From Evernia prunastri (Eukaryota > Ascomycota > Lecanoromycetes > Lecanorales > Parmeliaceae): a stretch of 64,000 nt of DNA. Shown here piece by piece: positions 35,268 to 47,570 of this stretch. How positions within the stretch are numbered: position 1 is the stretch's first letter; each line of letters begins with the position of its first letter. The notes below the pieces were generated by a model. That model saw only the letters and a program-made list of their open reading frames with translations. It had not been told where the DNA came from and made no database searches. Position numbers and translations under genes: made by a program. The stretch covers positions 434,001-498,000 of the forward strand of contig NKYR01000003.1 of NCBI GenBank assembly GCA_003184365.1, given 5' to 3'.

Positions 35268-36909
35268 GGTGATTCGAGGAGGATTGATCCGAGATAGAGT
35301 AGTTTGGAGAGTGGTGTCTAATAGTCTGAAGGCCTGGATTGGTGCTGGAAGCTGTTCTTAGGTGGGTTTGAGAGTGCTGTGATATTGAAAGAAAGAGAAT
35401 TGTAAGAGGGACGTAACTTTATGCGGGGAGGGGCGCGTTATCGATAAGGCTGATTTGTAAAACCCGCTTATTGATTGGTCAGCTTCCTGACACCAAGCCA
35501 CGCTTGCCATGCTCGCCATGATTCAGTTGCTCTTTCCACGAATGAGAGGCTCGATATTTGTCATTGGTCTTTAACAAACAAACAAAGAACGAAGTGATCA
35601 CTGGCTACAGCAGCTGTATTGCTTCACTTTAGCCTGTTGGAACTTTCTCGCCTCTTAGCCTGACAACGTTTCACTGCTAAAGGTCAAGGAAGCTACTTCA
35701 CCAAGAGGTCAACTTGGAGTTCAGCGAGCTGAAGAGCAAGAGACTCAGCAAGCTTAAGCATAATTGGATACAAGTCAAAGACCGAGTGAATCATTGGTAT
35801 CTGCTGAAAGATGTGCCAGCCCAGTGGGGCTGCAGTCGACGTGAGTCGGAGAGTGCGCTGGGTCTGCCATCCAGGTCAAGGAGTGAATTACTGCCCCACA
35901 ACATGACAACAAATCGCGAGGTTGACTTGGAGCGTTTCATTGGAGAAATTTGATGGCCGGCGAAGAGCCACCGTCCTTCATAGCAATGTCGGCAGGGAGA
36001 TAGAGTAGCACGATAAATCCTGCAACCCCTTCACAGGCATACATTCAAGTAAGTCGGTCTTCGAGGAAAATATGGACTTGTATGATGTGTTAGGCTGACG
36101 CAAAGAAGCCGTAGTCTACTTGTCTCCCTTGATACGTCCGACTTGCAGAAGTTCCTTTAGCCATGATCTAGCGTCTTGCTATCTTCTGGTCATGTGTTGT
36201 CGCTAGGAAGAGCAAGAGCGTAGTCTGAGATCTGGATAAGATGTAGAGATGAGGAGGTGGTTGCAGCAGCATTTCTTGAGGCCAACCCAAAGGGTCATGA
36301 GTGTGTTACCAATCCTAAGTCTGAAAATGTATATGTTGTATACACTGCTGGCATTCCAACTTCCACAACCTGGAAAAGTATATAGCACTTTGCTGTCAGA
36401 CAGCCAGGTGGCCAAATGATCTTGCATCCAAATTCCTGTCAAAGATGACGTTGCGCGTTTGCGCATGAGATTGAAACAGCAACAAACAAAACTGCAAAAA
36501 CAAAAACATACAGCAGCTAGTATTCGCTGGTCGTCACCGACCCAACTACTAATTAGCCGATCTGAGGCTTATCTTTGGCTGAGCGGACGGGAAGCCGAGT
36601 TTTCAACAGTCTGTGGCCGTATGTATTAGAGATTGCCCTAACCAACAATATATACTAAGATATCATAGAAAGCGGGGCCCCGAGAAACGCCAAAATTGTC
36701 CGACGCAAGCTAGTTTCCAATACTGATATCGTGCACCCCGCAGATGATCACCGCACCAGCTTCACTCAGCCCTTAACGAGCCTAAAACTCGGTCACACAG
36801 ATTGTGTTCATGACGATCGACGACGGCCTAATCTTCTATCTAAGAGAAATTTTCCACCTGACTTCGAAAGTGACACCGAAGGACCAGTGTCTTTTGGTGC
36901 TTAGAAGCC
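35268..36909. other. Intergenic, no gene seen
   Basis: Includes the upstream region of the metallothionein-like gene. Only short frames are found, such as 35714-35953 plus, which is Lys/Glu-rich and has no family. No repeat or RNA gene is recognised. Confidence 0.45.
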
Positions 36910-37761
36910 ATGGGCATCCCCACCATTAGTGAACGCAAGCATTACCGCCTAGTATGCTATCACCATTGTTTTCCATTTTCCGCGTATAACAGCTCACAGA
37001 CTCTACAGGTTCCGGGCGAACCGGAAGAACCTACATCTACAATCGTCCTAACCTCTAAAGATTCCTACTTTGTCGATGTCCGCATCCTCCGCGAGAAACT
37101 CGAAGAAGAGAGAAGTCTGGAAGACAATACAGAAAGCTGCTTACAATGGGCATTCGCTGGAAAATCACACACTACCCCTAGCAAGGATTCCTCGATGCAG
37201 CTCTCACACACGGTCTGGGACCACTGGATAGACTCGCGCACCAATAATCCTGATTCTGATGAAGGCGATATGTGGGTGCAACCCAATGGAGACATATTGG
37301 AGAAAGGGAAGAATAGCGATCCTGTTACGGGGGACGAAATCGAATATGAAGAACTCTGGCACGATCTGCCGGTGGAGGCTTTTGGGAAGAAGCACAACCG
37401 TAGCAGCTTGGTTATGAGAGCAGAGGAACCAGCAAGGAAAATAAGCGGCATGGCTATCAAAATTGGCGGCTGGTGCGAAGGCATATTGAAGGTTGGAGAT
37501 GAATTGACCGTCGAGAGATGGGAATGGAAGCCGACGGATTGCGCCAGCGACGTGGCGTCTGCTGAAGCCAGCAAGGAGGCAGAGCGCACGCGCAATGATT
37601 GGATCCGAACTTTGAAGATCGGCAAAGGCACTTTGCCATGCAAAAAAATGTGCTCCCGCACCTACGGCAAATTTGGCCTGAACAGCGTGCTGAAATCCAC
37701 TATTGATACGAATTGGGAAAGCGACATTGAATGGAAAGTCGCCGAGGAGTATTACTGGTGA
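36910..37761 (+). CDS. HRI1: Hri1 family protein
   Basis: Hri1 proteins are small beta-barrel proteins of fungi. The yeast member interacts with Sec72, and its biochemical role is unclear. The first exon is 36910-36951. A 57 bp intron (36952-37008, GTATGC...CTACAG) is a multiple of three and free of stops, so an unspliced reading would insert 19 residues. Splicing restores the family N-terminus 'ISERKHYRL' joined to 'VPGEPEEPTSTIVLTS', then 'FVDVRIL'. The second exon (37009-37761) carries the diagnostic 'WVQPNGDILEKG' and 'DEIEYEELWHDLP' segments. The product is about 264 residues, close to the 244 of yeast. No signal peptide or membrane helix is present. Confidence 0.88.
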   Translation: MGIPTISERKHYRLVCYHHCFPFSAYNSSQTLQVPGEPEEPTSTIVLTSKDSYFVDVRILREKLEEERSLEDNTESCLQWAFAGKSHTTPSKDSSMQLSHTVWDHWIDSRTNNPDSDEGDMWVQPNGDILEKGKNSDPVTGDEIEYEELWHDLPVEAFGKKHNRSSLVMRAEEPARKISGMAIKIGGWCEGILKVGDELTVERWEWKPTDCASDVASAEASKEAERTRNDWIRTLKIGKGTLPCKKMCSRTYGKFGLNSVLKSTIDTNWESDIEWKVAEEYYW

Positions 37762-38332
37762 ATGGAGGCTGAAAGTGCCGCATTTAAGCTGACTGTGAAA
37801 CGTTGAACCGTTGAAACGATGAAACGTACAGTCATCATGCAATCAGACGGCTTTGCATTTATAGCAAATTTCGTGCGCCCGCTAGGAGCCTAAGCCATAC
37901 AGCCTCACGCCTTGGGGGAACGGATCAGCCGCATGGAAGCCGCGAACTATTGACATCGCATTGTTGAAAGGGTATTGGACATTCGATACAGTGGAAAGAG
38001 CGATCATAGCCCACTCACTACCTTTGGCCTGACTCATGATCGGACTTTAGTAAACACCTGGCTCAACGACACGAGTCTTCTTCTGTTACTTATAACTACT
38101 GTCACCTGCCCCAAGTCAATCCACGTTTTCCACGACAACACTATTGTACTTGAATATACTTCAACTTATTTTCTAATTGCACTATCTTCGGAAGGCCTAA
38201 GCCATGCCTTGGCTATCCGATGACACTATGAACGGCGGTCATCAGACCACCCGTACAGCGCAGCATACCGCACGAGCACGACTTCTGTCCCCTCTCAAAA
38301 TCAGCGATAGTATCAAATATATTCCTTCACAA

Positions 38333-40233
38333 ATGGACCCACTTGCCAGCACGTCGATGAGGAGCGCTGCTCGTCGAGACCCATTGCGGCTGATAATCGA
38401 GGATGCCGGCGTCCTATTCAAGCTGTTTCTCTATGTGCCCAAGATCTTGTCACCTTTTTCCACCAGAGATAAAGACTCTGAGTTCTATCCGTCGCTTTCG
38501 AATATAAAGGTTGGATTCTTGCAGGCAGTCCTCGCCCTAATCCAAGTGCTATTTCTGGTGGTCGTCATTCCCGCCTTCGTGTGGCTACCTGGCGGCGTCT
38601 TCCTTGCTGCAACCGCGTTGTGCTGGTTTGCTTGTTGCCTCATAACGTTCCCCATGCAAGGACCACCAATCAATTTTTCGAACATGGACGACGTCACAAA
38701 GACTCTGGCCGAGCAGCACAAGAACGAGCGCTGGGTGTTTGTCAATGGCATATGTACTGGGTAAGATAGACCTGTCATATGCACCTACCTTCTCTAAAAC
38801 CCTATAGACACTCGACCTCACAATTGGAGATCGACCGCCTCTCGAAGATTTTCGGACGAGCCGTAGTCGGCATCCATAACAAAAGGTATGCGGCTCCTCT
38901 GCATCATGTTTGGAGACTTCTGACATGCCATCCCTGTGCAGTTATGGTATTTTTGCCGATCTTGCCGTGTGTCTGATCCAACGAGCTATTTCATACCACG
39001 ACTTAGGCACTCGGTTGACCTATTCCTATCTCAAAGCCATCCTCGTTGATCCCACTGTCACGAAAGTGGTCCTCATCGGCCACTCCCAGGGCGGTATCAT
39101 CATCTCCCAGGCTATTGACAACCTACTTGCACAGCTACCAGCAAGCACCATGTCGAAACTAGAAGTTTATACATTCGGCTCTGCGGCCTCGCACTTTTCG
39201 AACCCTTCCGTTTCGCTCTTGTCCAATGCTTCTTCTGCACATCAGCCCGGTGAACAATCATCTTTGAAAATATCCCAATCTGAAGTCGGCCCCACCAGTG
39301 CCAATCAAGCCAAACAGGTCATACCTCACATGGAACATTATGCCAACGAATACGACATGGTACCTCGCTGGGGTGTACTTCATTCTGTTCAGGATGTACT
39401 TGATGTCCGTTACGCTGGCTCGGTATTTGTCCGAATGGGAGCCTCAGGTATGCCCAACTAAGCCCCGCCAAGACTGTAATCTAGTCATTGAGACGTGTGC
39501 TGGGGGTCAGAGAAGAGCTTCTTTTCCACCTGAGTTTGCTCCTTAGACACGTATAGGGCGTGCTGACTTAGAGATACCCTTAGGTCATATGCTCAATCAG
39601 CACTACCTGGATCCCATGTTTTCCCTGTCAAAAAGTCGAAAGCAGGCAGCGAAGGGGGAAAAGGGCATACAATGGAAGCCTGAAAGGAAAAATGTTGTTC
39701 ATAACGAAGATAAACAAGATTTTCTCGACCGGATAGTCACCCCTGACGAGAGGTTGGCCACGCGAAGAGACTCTACCGCAGTTGCCAAACTGGACGTTGC
39801 AAGGCGCGATAGTGGGCTTGAGTTTGGCAGTGGGCAGATCTTGAAAGATACGTCCGGGCCGGCCATTGGCAAAGATGCCGAGGGTGATTCTTGCTTGACA
39901 TTCACCAGGACGGCTAGTGACCGGGTTGTGGCTGAGAAAGCCGTGGGCAAGACTGTGAAGGAGTTGAGTCGACTTTGGAAATATCTGGGAGGGAAGTCAC
40001 CCATCGATCATGAGCAAAATGATGCCAAACACCACGACGATCATCCCCATGAGCACCGCAAGGACCGCCATGATCACTGGGATCAACGAAAAGCCGAACA
40101 AAACTCGGGCGATGAACCAGTGCTCGAACAGCAAAAGTCGCCGTTCCCTCATCTGAGTCCCACAACTGAAGAGCACTTCTTCCATGTAAGTAACTTTTTC
40201 GAGCCGTTCTGTCTTGCACGTCATCTTCAGTGA
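38333..40233 (+). CDS. Membrane-anchored alpha/beta hydrolase
   Basis: Exons are 38333-38760, 38808-38885, 38942-39447 and 39584-40233, with GT-AG introns that keep phase, giving about 553 residues. Two adjacent hydrophobic segments at about residues 65-105 form a membrane anchor. The hydrolase domain has the nucleophile elbow 'LIGHSQGG' (Ser near residue 216). Asp in 'EYDMVPRWGVLHS' and His in 'GHMLNQHYLD' are candidate catalytic partners. It resembles fungal DUF676/lipase-like proteins; the substrate is unknown. A 45 bp in-frame intron candidate (40186-40230, GTAAGT...TTCAG) ends exactly at the TGA stop (40231-40233), so splicing or retention changes only 15 C-terminal residues. The start is uncertain: the frame is open with in-frame ATGs at 38204 and 38228, adding up to 43 residues. 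The C-terminal tail is His/Asp-rich. Confidence 0.8.
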
Positions 40234-41109
40234 GACCCAGTTGAGTGGGACCTTTCCTGGGATCGCTCCCCTTTTTGGGTCGTATTGGGGATCCAGTTGA
40301 GCTTCAGGAAGATATGCTGACTTGACAACACGTAGTGGAATAAAGGAAAACACGGGCTACACGCTAGGGGTCCGAGGACGTTGATTCAATATCATTAAGC
40401 TGGTATTGGTACTGGATTCTTGATTGTTTGGCGAAGTGTACGTTTAGCGACGGATTTATGGAGGACTTGGTGGGCCATTTCCTTTTGCTTGTACCTTTAA
40501 CCCGAGACTCCGCTGGGTTAATATAGCGACTACCTAACCTTGGATGGTGAAACGTCAGGTATATCCTGTTAGAATGCGTTTCTTGCCCGCTGAATACAGC
40601 GTGATGACTCTTTTATGATTTGGTGTTGTTGCCAATGCAATTCCTTGCCGAGAGAAAAGCATGCGCGGGCTATCTGACGACTTTGTGAGCTCCAATCTTG
40701 GTTGGAGATTTAATGAGAGTGCTCGTCCCGACAAATGCAGTGAAGCGAGGGTATTTGCCGCTTGATTTCACAATTCACTTCACCGCCAACTTGCATTTCA
40801 CCTGTAGGGCTGTGTCACTTGACTGTGGCGGAGGTGTAAACATTGGTCGTCAAGGAACTTCGCCACCTCAAAATAAACCCATCAACCTTCACACTCGTTC
40901 AATGAACAACCATTAATAGGAAACATTGCTCCGCTGCTCTCACTCGAACAAATAGAATCCTCAGCCACGCAACTCAGCTGGTATAACGGTCCTTACTCTC
41001 GGCTCAACGCCTCACATACCTTGTGTCACCTGGTTCGCCATCTTTCAAAACGTCATCAGAGCTGGTCCATCATCAAGAAACGGCTATCCTAAACATTTCT
41101 CACATCACC
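40234..41109. other. Intergenic
   Basis: Region between the hydrolase gene and the Cys-rich membrane protein gene. It contains no credible frame. Pyrimidine-rich sequence before 41110 is compatible with a promoter and leader. Confidence 0.5.
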
Positions 41110-42979
41110 ATGTTTCTACCGGCCATCGTCTCCCTCTTCATTGCTACCGCCAACAGCATCGATGCCACCACTTTCAACGGCTCATCCCCCACCTTCGCAT
41201 CAAACACATCCGCCGCCCTCCTCACCAACTCGCTCACTTCCAACGCCACCGCCTTGGTGCCCCTCGGACCGCCCCTGTACCAGAATGTCACTCCCGGTGA
41301 GGCATGGGTCTTCCCTAGCAGTGCAAATTATCTCGATGCGAGGTCTCTGAGCTGCGAGTGTTTTAACCCCGCCGGTGAGTCTGTGCTCTCGGGAGGTCTC
41401 AGGCCCGGGCAGTTGGCTAATGTGAAAGGAAAGACCAGTGCTGCATGCCCGTATTCGCCAATTCTCAACCCTACTGCATGCCGAACGGGTCCCAGTGCTG
41501 CGGGGACACGTTCTGCACGGCGGGCCAGACCTGTTGCGGCGAGTTCTGCTGCGCTGTCGTAAGTCCTCTTCAACGCCTCGATGACCTTACTCTTCTTTGA
41601 CTTTTCCGACCCATCTTTCCTATTTACATGCGAGACCCAGCATCGCTGACGTGGAACAGAATGACACATGCAACATCAAGACCGAAACCGTCGGCTCCGG
41701 CTGCTGTCCCGCGGAGACCACCTGCAACGGACTCGCCGGCCCCATCTGCTACGATCATGCCTCGTCGATCTGCAGCAAAGAAGCCTCGCCGCCGCACCAA
41801 TGCTGTCCCGCCAACCTACCGTTTTGCCGCGACTTCGCGCCCAACAGACTGGGCTGCTATGCCATCTCGACGACCGCGTCCACCGTGGCGCCCTTGACCG
41901 TAACTGGCACTTCCAATATCTTTGCGTCTTCGGTGGGCAAGTCTGCGAGCAAAGGTGCTGCCGCTGCGCACACGGCCGTTATCTCCGTGGTCCCGAACGG
42001 GCACGGGGGCGTCTCGGTCGACTTCCCGACTCGGATCGCCTCGCTGCTCTCGGAGGGTGGGCAGACGACGTATGTCCTGGAGTGGCCGGCGCCTTCTGCG
42101 ACTGCGGCTCCGCCCGGGTCGATTGGCACGCCTGCCATAGACACGGAGACGGGGACGCGGAAGGCGGGCTTGTCGACAGGAACAGCGGCGAGCACGTCCA
42201 CTTCGGGCCCGACATCGCAGTCCAAGGTGCCGAGCTCATCCGTGAAAACGGCCAGCTCTTCATCCGTTTCCCCATTGTGTTACGACCCGAACGCCAACTC
42301 CCATTCGCCCTGCCCTACCACAACCACCACCTCCTCAACCACCCCCTCAACCTCTACTACTGCAGGCTTCAACCCCCCGGGCGCCTCAATCGTCAAGTCG
42401 CAGGCCTCGAAGCCCTCCATCCCCTCCCTCGAACCCCTCCGCGACTTCTTCGACCGCCTCTACGCATTCTTCTACACGGACCGCGGCCAGCAACTCCTCG
42501 TCTACGCCTGCTTCGCCCCACACGCGCTCTTCGCCGCATACTTCGCCCTCCGCTTTTTGCAGAAGCGGATGAACGCCTCACGGGCACGGAAGGAGCCCGG
42601 GCACGATGATACCATCGTCAAAGGAGGACTGCGCGCCGCTGACTACGACGACGACGACGACGACGCTTTCGTTCTGGCACGAGTCAAGACGGAAACGGAA
42701 AAGGAAACGGAGACGGAGAAGCGGGACATCACCGTCGTCGAGGGCAGCGCGCGGCCTCTGCTCGAGCCGAGGGTGGTGGCGAAGCGGGATATCCGCGTCG
42801 TGAGGGAGAGCGGGAGGCCGTTTGTCAAGGGGAAGCGGACGCATAGCCTTTGGGAGATGAGGGGGGAGGAGGGGGGAGGTGGGGGAGGAGGAGGAGAAGA
42901 GGAGGAGGGCGGGGTTGGAGGTGGAGGAGAGGATGGAGAGGGTGGCTTGGGGCATGTCTTTGTAGGAACGAGGGGGTAG
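41110..42979 (+). CDS. Cys-rich, single-pass cell-surface protein
   Basis: Exons are 41110-41374, 41434-41558 and 41660-42979. The introns (59 and 101 bp, GTGAGT and GTAAGT donors) keep phase, giving about 569 residues. A hydrophobic signal peptide (about residues 1-17) is followed by a Thr/Ser/Asn-rich segment. Two dense cysteine clusters come next: 'CECFNPADQCCMPV' to 'GQTCCGEFCCAV', made only after splicing, then 'GCCPAETTCNG' to 'PPHQCCPANLPFC'. A Ser/Thr-rich stalk follows (probably O-glycosylated), then one transmembrane helix ('LLVYACFAPHALFAAYFALRF', about residues 420-440). The cytoplasmic tail is acidic, then Gly/Glu-rich low complexity. The family is not recognised. The architecture suggests a cell-wall or surface sensor-like protein, which is inference. 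GC-rich codon use is much stronger in exon 3 than in neighbours. Confidence 0.75.
42850..42945. repeat. G/A-rich low-complexity coding tract
   Basis: Irregular GGA/GGGG repeats encoding the Gly/Glu-rich C-terminus of the surface protein. Length is likely polymorphic. Confidence 0.8.
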
Positions 42980-43137
42980 GGATGAGGGTGGGATGTCTGG
43001 CCTCAGTGCTGGGAAGGGGAGGGGGGGGGAGACGGAGGGGGGTGGAGGTTGCTGATTCTTTCCCCCTCAATGAGTATGGCGCATGTGGGCCCGGGACGTT
43101 GGTGACCGCGGCTGGAACTCCGCGATCGATCGCTGTC

Positions 43138-43205
43138 CTCTCCTCTCTTCTCTTCTCTTATCTTCTCTTATCTTCTCTTCTCTTCTCTTCTCTTCTCTTC
43201 TCTCG
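43138..43205 (+). repeat. (TCTTC)n pyrimidine microsatellite
   Basis: About a dozen TCTTC/TCTTA units in the 3' flank of the surface-protein gene. A TCGATCG word brackets each end (near 43125 and 43202). Confidence 0.9.
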
Positions 43206-43591
43206 ATCGTTCCTATTCGATTCGATTGGGGGATTGTACGTATTTCTGGTTAGGTGGCGGCTTGGGGATTACACGCATTGAAGCAAGGGGGAAGAAGGTT
43301 ATGTATTCCTTAGGGGAAGCGTCACGGGTGTTGCATAGATAGCAAATGATAAGGATGTGTTCATAAGCCTCTTCTTCTATTGTTCTAAATGAAAAGGGAT
43401 GCTGGGTGGTCTAAGTTTTTCTATGGGGCCGTTAAAAGAGCTTTTGTGATGTAGTTGGAATGATGCAATGCTAAATCACCCATGAAGGCCAGCCAAAATT
43501 GATCCAAGCGCCTGCACCTGGAGGTCGTGATTTAAACGTATGGGAAGAGGAGCGCACGCATTGCTTTTCGTAGAGACCCGGGCACCTCTCT

Positions 43592-46500
43592 TCATGACCC
43601 GCTCGCACCACCCACGCCTGCGGTCCCGCCGGCCAAACTGTCGCCTCTCGGCGGCCTCACCACCCCACCTCCAATCTCGGTCCCGGGACTCTGCGCCGCT
43701 TCCCGCGGAGATGCGGTCCCACTGCCGGGCACAGGCCTCCTGAGCTGAGGTGGAGGTGCCGTACCTTGTGCTTGACTCCTCAAAGCGTTGATCTGAAAGG
43801 GGTTTCTGACCGGAGAAGCAGTTCGTGTGCGTGAGGGTTCCTCTGTTGGAGACGGGGCAAGGTTGCTGGTGTTGATGGGGGTTGGCTTCGGGGGCGGCTG
43901 TGATTGGGACTGGGATGCAGAGCGAGATCGAGATTGAGGGGAGGATGATTGAAGAGAGACGGCCGGTGGCGCTATCTGTGGCGCTTGACGTGGCTGAGAT
44001 TGTGCGGGCGGGGGGGGTCGTTGCTGGTTCTGAAGTTGGCCGGCTTGAGGTTGGCCCTGGGTCTTGACTTGTGAAAGGGCTGATTGCGGCGGTTGTGGCC
44101 ATTGGGTTGGAGAGTCTTTGGGCGGGGCTGACGGAGGTGGTCCAATTCCAGATTGTGATGGTATTGACCGTTGAGGTGGCACCTGCACGTTTGTTGATTG
44201 GCCCACTTTCGACGCCAGCTGCGGAGTATATGCGTATGGATCGTACTCAATGCCCATAGATGGCGGTGGTTGCGGGAAGTTGCTTGTAGATGCCGGAGGC
44301 TGAGGAAATTTTGCAGCTCCACTTGATGCTCTCCGCTTCCCTCGCGTGGATTGACGGCGGAGTAGGCCCCGCACCTCTTCGATAGAGACCGTTCTATCGA
44401 TGTCGAGAACATCCATCGTTGAGACAGAATGGGCGACTGACCTTGGGGTTATTGGCTCAATAAGATCGCCAGGAGTATCAGCTGTGTCGGCAGCAGGGCG
44501 ACGAGAATTCAAAGTCGCGAGGGCGTTACTTTCTGAAGGAGGGGGATGGCGGAATCGGAGTGGAGGAGGGGTGATCGAGTCACGCACATTGAGTTGAGCG
44601 CTGGAGGTAACGCCTGTTGGTTCGCTCTGAGCAGGGGGGTCAAGCTTCTCGGCCGGAAAGAGTCTCTTCGCGTCTCGAGCCTTCGCAGCCGCTTCACGAT
44701 TGGCAGCGGCTTGCACATCGGAGACACTGACAGAGTAGGTGGGCTGGTCGACGCTGCCTAGAGCTGGTCCACCCCCACCTGGGCCGTTGATGGGGATTTT
44801 TCTCAGGGCAAGGACCAAAGCACACATGAATTTCGATCGACGAGCAGCTCTGACTGTTTCGTTAGACCAGTTGGACTTGTGTCTGATCTCCACTTTCAGC
44901 TCCATTTTATCCATCGATGCGATACCGGTAATTTCGACATCAATATCTGGCTGAAAGTCTCTCGAATTCTCCTTGTCAGTAACGAATGCCTGCATTTCAT
45001 TCCTGAGGAGCTGCACGTCCTCGAGAGTGGTACCAAAATCGATGTAGATAGAAAGCTGTTCCCGCATCGCCTCGGACCGGGAAACGTTCTGTATCCACAT
45101 GCTATTGAGCACTATATTGGGTACTTGTGTCAGTTTGTGGGTGTTGATGTGCTTAAATACTGTAAATAGCAGCGAGATATGTTTGACGACTAACTGATCA
45201 TCCCCAATATCAACTCGGTCCAGTACGTCGAAGGGATGCTTGACAAATAGGAAGATGCAAGAGCCAAGGACTTCCTGAGCTGTAGTGGCGAAGACGAAGG
45301 ATAGTGATAGCAAAGCGGTACCGGCCGTTGCCAGGGTAGTCGTGAGGGATTTGTTCAAGAATGCCACTGTAGCATGGTCAGTAGATAAAAGTAGTCATTG
45401 TATTGGAACAATTTACCGAAGACAAACACAACAACGATAAAGACCACAGTGCACAGCAGATTGTCCAGAACGTTAATAGCCTGGTCAACATCATGCAAGC
45501 TGCTAGTAATCGAGTGCCGTTCCTTGCCGAACTCGCAAACGGTCAGAATCATTTCATCTAGACTAATGTCTCCATTGGCGTCTCGATCCAGGATTGCAAA
45601 AGCCTCTTCGGCTTCCGCCTGATGATCAGCACCAAGGACCTCAACCACATCGTCCATGTACAAAGCTTCCTTGCCTTCGACCACAAAACTCATCCAAAGC
45701 CGTTTAGCCAGTGCTTCCGATGATTTGTTCTTCTCAAGAGCTTCTACCACGATCGAATGAGCAGAGTCGGGATTGAAGACCTGCTTTCCGGTGACCTCAG
45801 AAGCTATGTTGCCGAAAGCAGACGTGAGCTTGTCGCCGAATCGACCAACATTAACAAGAAGCTTCATTGGCGTGGCGGAGCCCGAGTGCTTGTGACCATG
45901 TTTGCTTCCGGGGATATCAATAGAGTCGTGTATAATGTAGTCTTCTTCGGCGAACTCGTTGCAGTAAGCGGGAAACAAATGGCGAGAAGCGTCGTATAGT
46001 AGACTCAAGAGATGTATCCTGTGCTTCGAGTCTTTGATCTTTGCATGGAATTGGGTGTGGTGATAGCTTATGGAGATGAGCTGGATGAGTAACTTCTCGA
46101 ATAAAAGAATCACAGATGCTACCAAGAATGCAGCGAGAATCTCTTGGACGGTGGATTCCCATGGTATGGCCACGGTGCCATTGCCAAAGAGGAATTTTTC
46201 AGTCGTTTGCGTGGTAGTCGTAGAGTTTCGCGCTTGGGAGTTGTAGGCTTGTTGACTCCGCTGGGTTGGATTACGGGTCATGACCTGTGACGAGAGACAT
46301 TAGCTCGCGCCTGTTTCTTCCAGCAATAGTAGCAAGGCTTACTGGTAAAAACGTAGCCAATGACGCCAACGCCCATCCGCACAGAGACAAGTAAATCTCC
46401 AAAGACTGTATAACCAGAGAATACTTTCTAGTTCCCGAGCTCACAATCCCGCACAGGAACTCGAACATCCAGGGAAGCATTTTCGCAACGAGTTTGGACA

Positions 46501-47001
46501 CCCATAAACTGAGCCATACACATTCCACCCACGAAAAAAACCAGACAATACGAACACCACCTAATGTTGCATGCTGTGCTGCAGTAGCTCCGATGATAAT
46601 AGGAATAGCGATGATTGTAGCCAGAGGCAGAACATATAGGAAGTATCGCGTGACGACCGAGAATTTCAAGATTTTGTCGTATATTATGCCCATCTGCGTA
46701 ACAATCTCTTCCTCCCCATCAGTGCCCCTCTTCTCAGCCTTTCTCTCCGTTCTCCGTCGGCCAGCGACATGACGTTGGTAGAAGCCAGCTTTTCATTGAG
46801 CTGCTGCTCAGGAGTACCAGTGGTGGCAGGGTTATAGGCGTCCGTCTTACGGGCTCCAGTCTTACTGTTGCTGACATTGTTCATGGGTATGTTGATCGTA
46901 GCATCGTTGGGGTTGCTCATCGTAGACGAGTCGCTCTGGTTCGGGAGATGCTGAAAGCCTTTGGATGAGCGATTGGTAGAAGAACGCTTAGATCCAGGCA
47001 T
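43592..47001 (-). CDS. EF-hand mechanosensitive ion channel (MscS family)
   Basis: Homologue of fission yeast Msy1/Msy2 type channels, ER or internal membrane channels that limit calcium rise on hypo-osmotic shock. Exons are 47001 to 46866 (or 46851), 46788-46343, 46284-45417 and 45366-43592. Both first-donor choices keep phase and give about 1074-1079 residues. Several transmembrane helices lie in exons 2 and 3. An EF-hand calcium loop 'DRDANGDISLDE' is near residue 430. The MscS pore helix (Ala/Gly/Leu-rich) and beta-domain signature 'HPFDVLDRVDIGDDQLVV' are near residue 510-535. About 390 C-terminal residues are Pro/Gln/Ser-rich and disordered. The start at 47001 is the first Met of the conserved-looking N-terminus; the frame is open further upstream. 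It is divergently transcribed from the PLP-homeostasis gene, 569 bp away. Confidence 0.92.
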
Positions 47002-47570
47002 TGGTTCGTGAGGGAGAGTAAACTTCGATACGATCGAGGCACGATGACTTTTGATGACCATGCGTGGCCAAAGAGAGAGTATATGACGAACAGGAATTTT
47101 CCCCAAAGAGTGATGTTAACACTCATGTGATGAAAATGCAGAAAAGGGGGCTGCCTCCAGGGCTGTAACGACAGTGGTTTGAGGCAAAGGAATGTATAGC
47201 GAGTCAGTGTGGGCCTGTGAAGACCGTGGTGAAAAGGCTGAAGAGGCGTAGAAATGAAAAAGAACAAAGCCCTACACATAGGGGGTAAAAGGCCATGAAG
47301 CTGCCGTTTCAGGGGCGAGACATGCAGGAGGAATGAGAAATTTCCCCGGCCTCGTTTCACCAAGCGGGGGCCACGGCAGTACCCTTGCTTAGCTAACGAG
47401 CCGCCGGCGACGACTTTGGTGACCTTTTATTAATAGGTAGAGACAGACGAATCTGAGGCAAAGTACAGTATCATCAATTCAATGTTGCATACTTGATTGG
47501 CCCTCAGAGAACGTCCATCCAGTGACACCCTTTGCCTACACCCTTAACAAGTCAATGACTTAATTATATC

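Noticed and set aside
37065..37842. Two long minus-strand frames opposite HRI1
   Set aside because: Antisense shadows; the plus strand carries a conserved family.
41668..42609. Long Arg/Leu-rich open frame inside the surface-protein gene
   Set aside because: It is a frame-shifted shadow of the GC-rich third exon; its composition follows from the real frame.
43100..43205. CRISPR-like short repeats
   Set aside because: The TCTTC units are a simple microsatellite without spacers, and the genome is eukaryotic.
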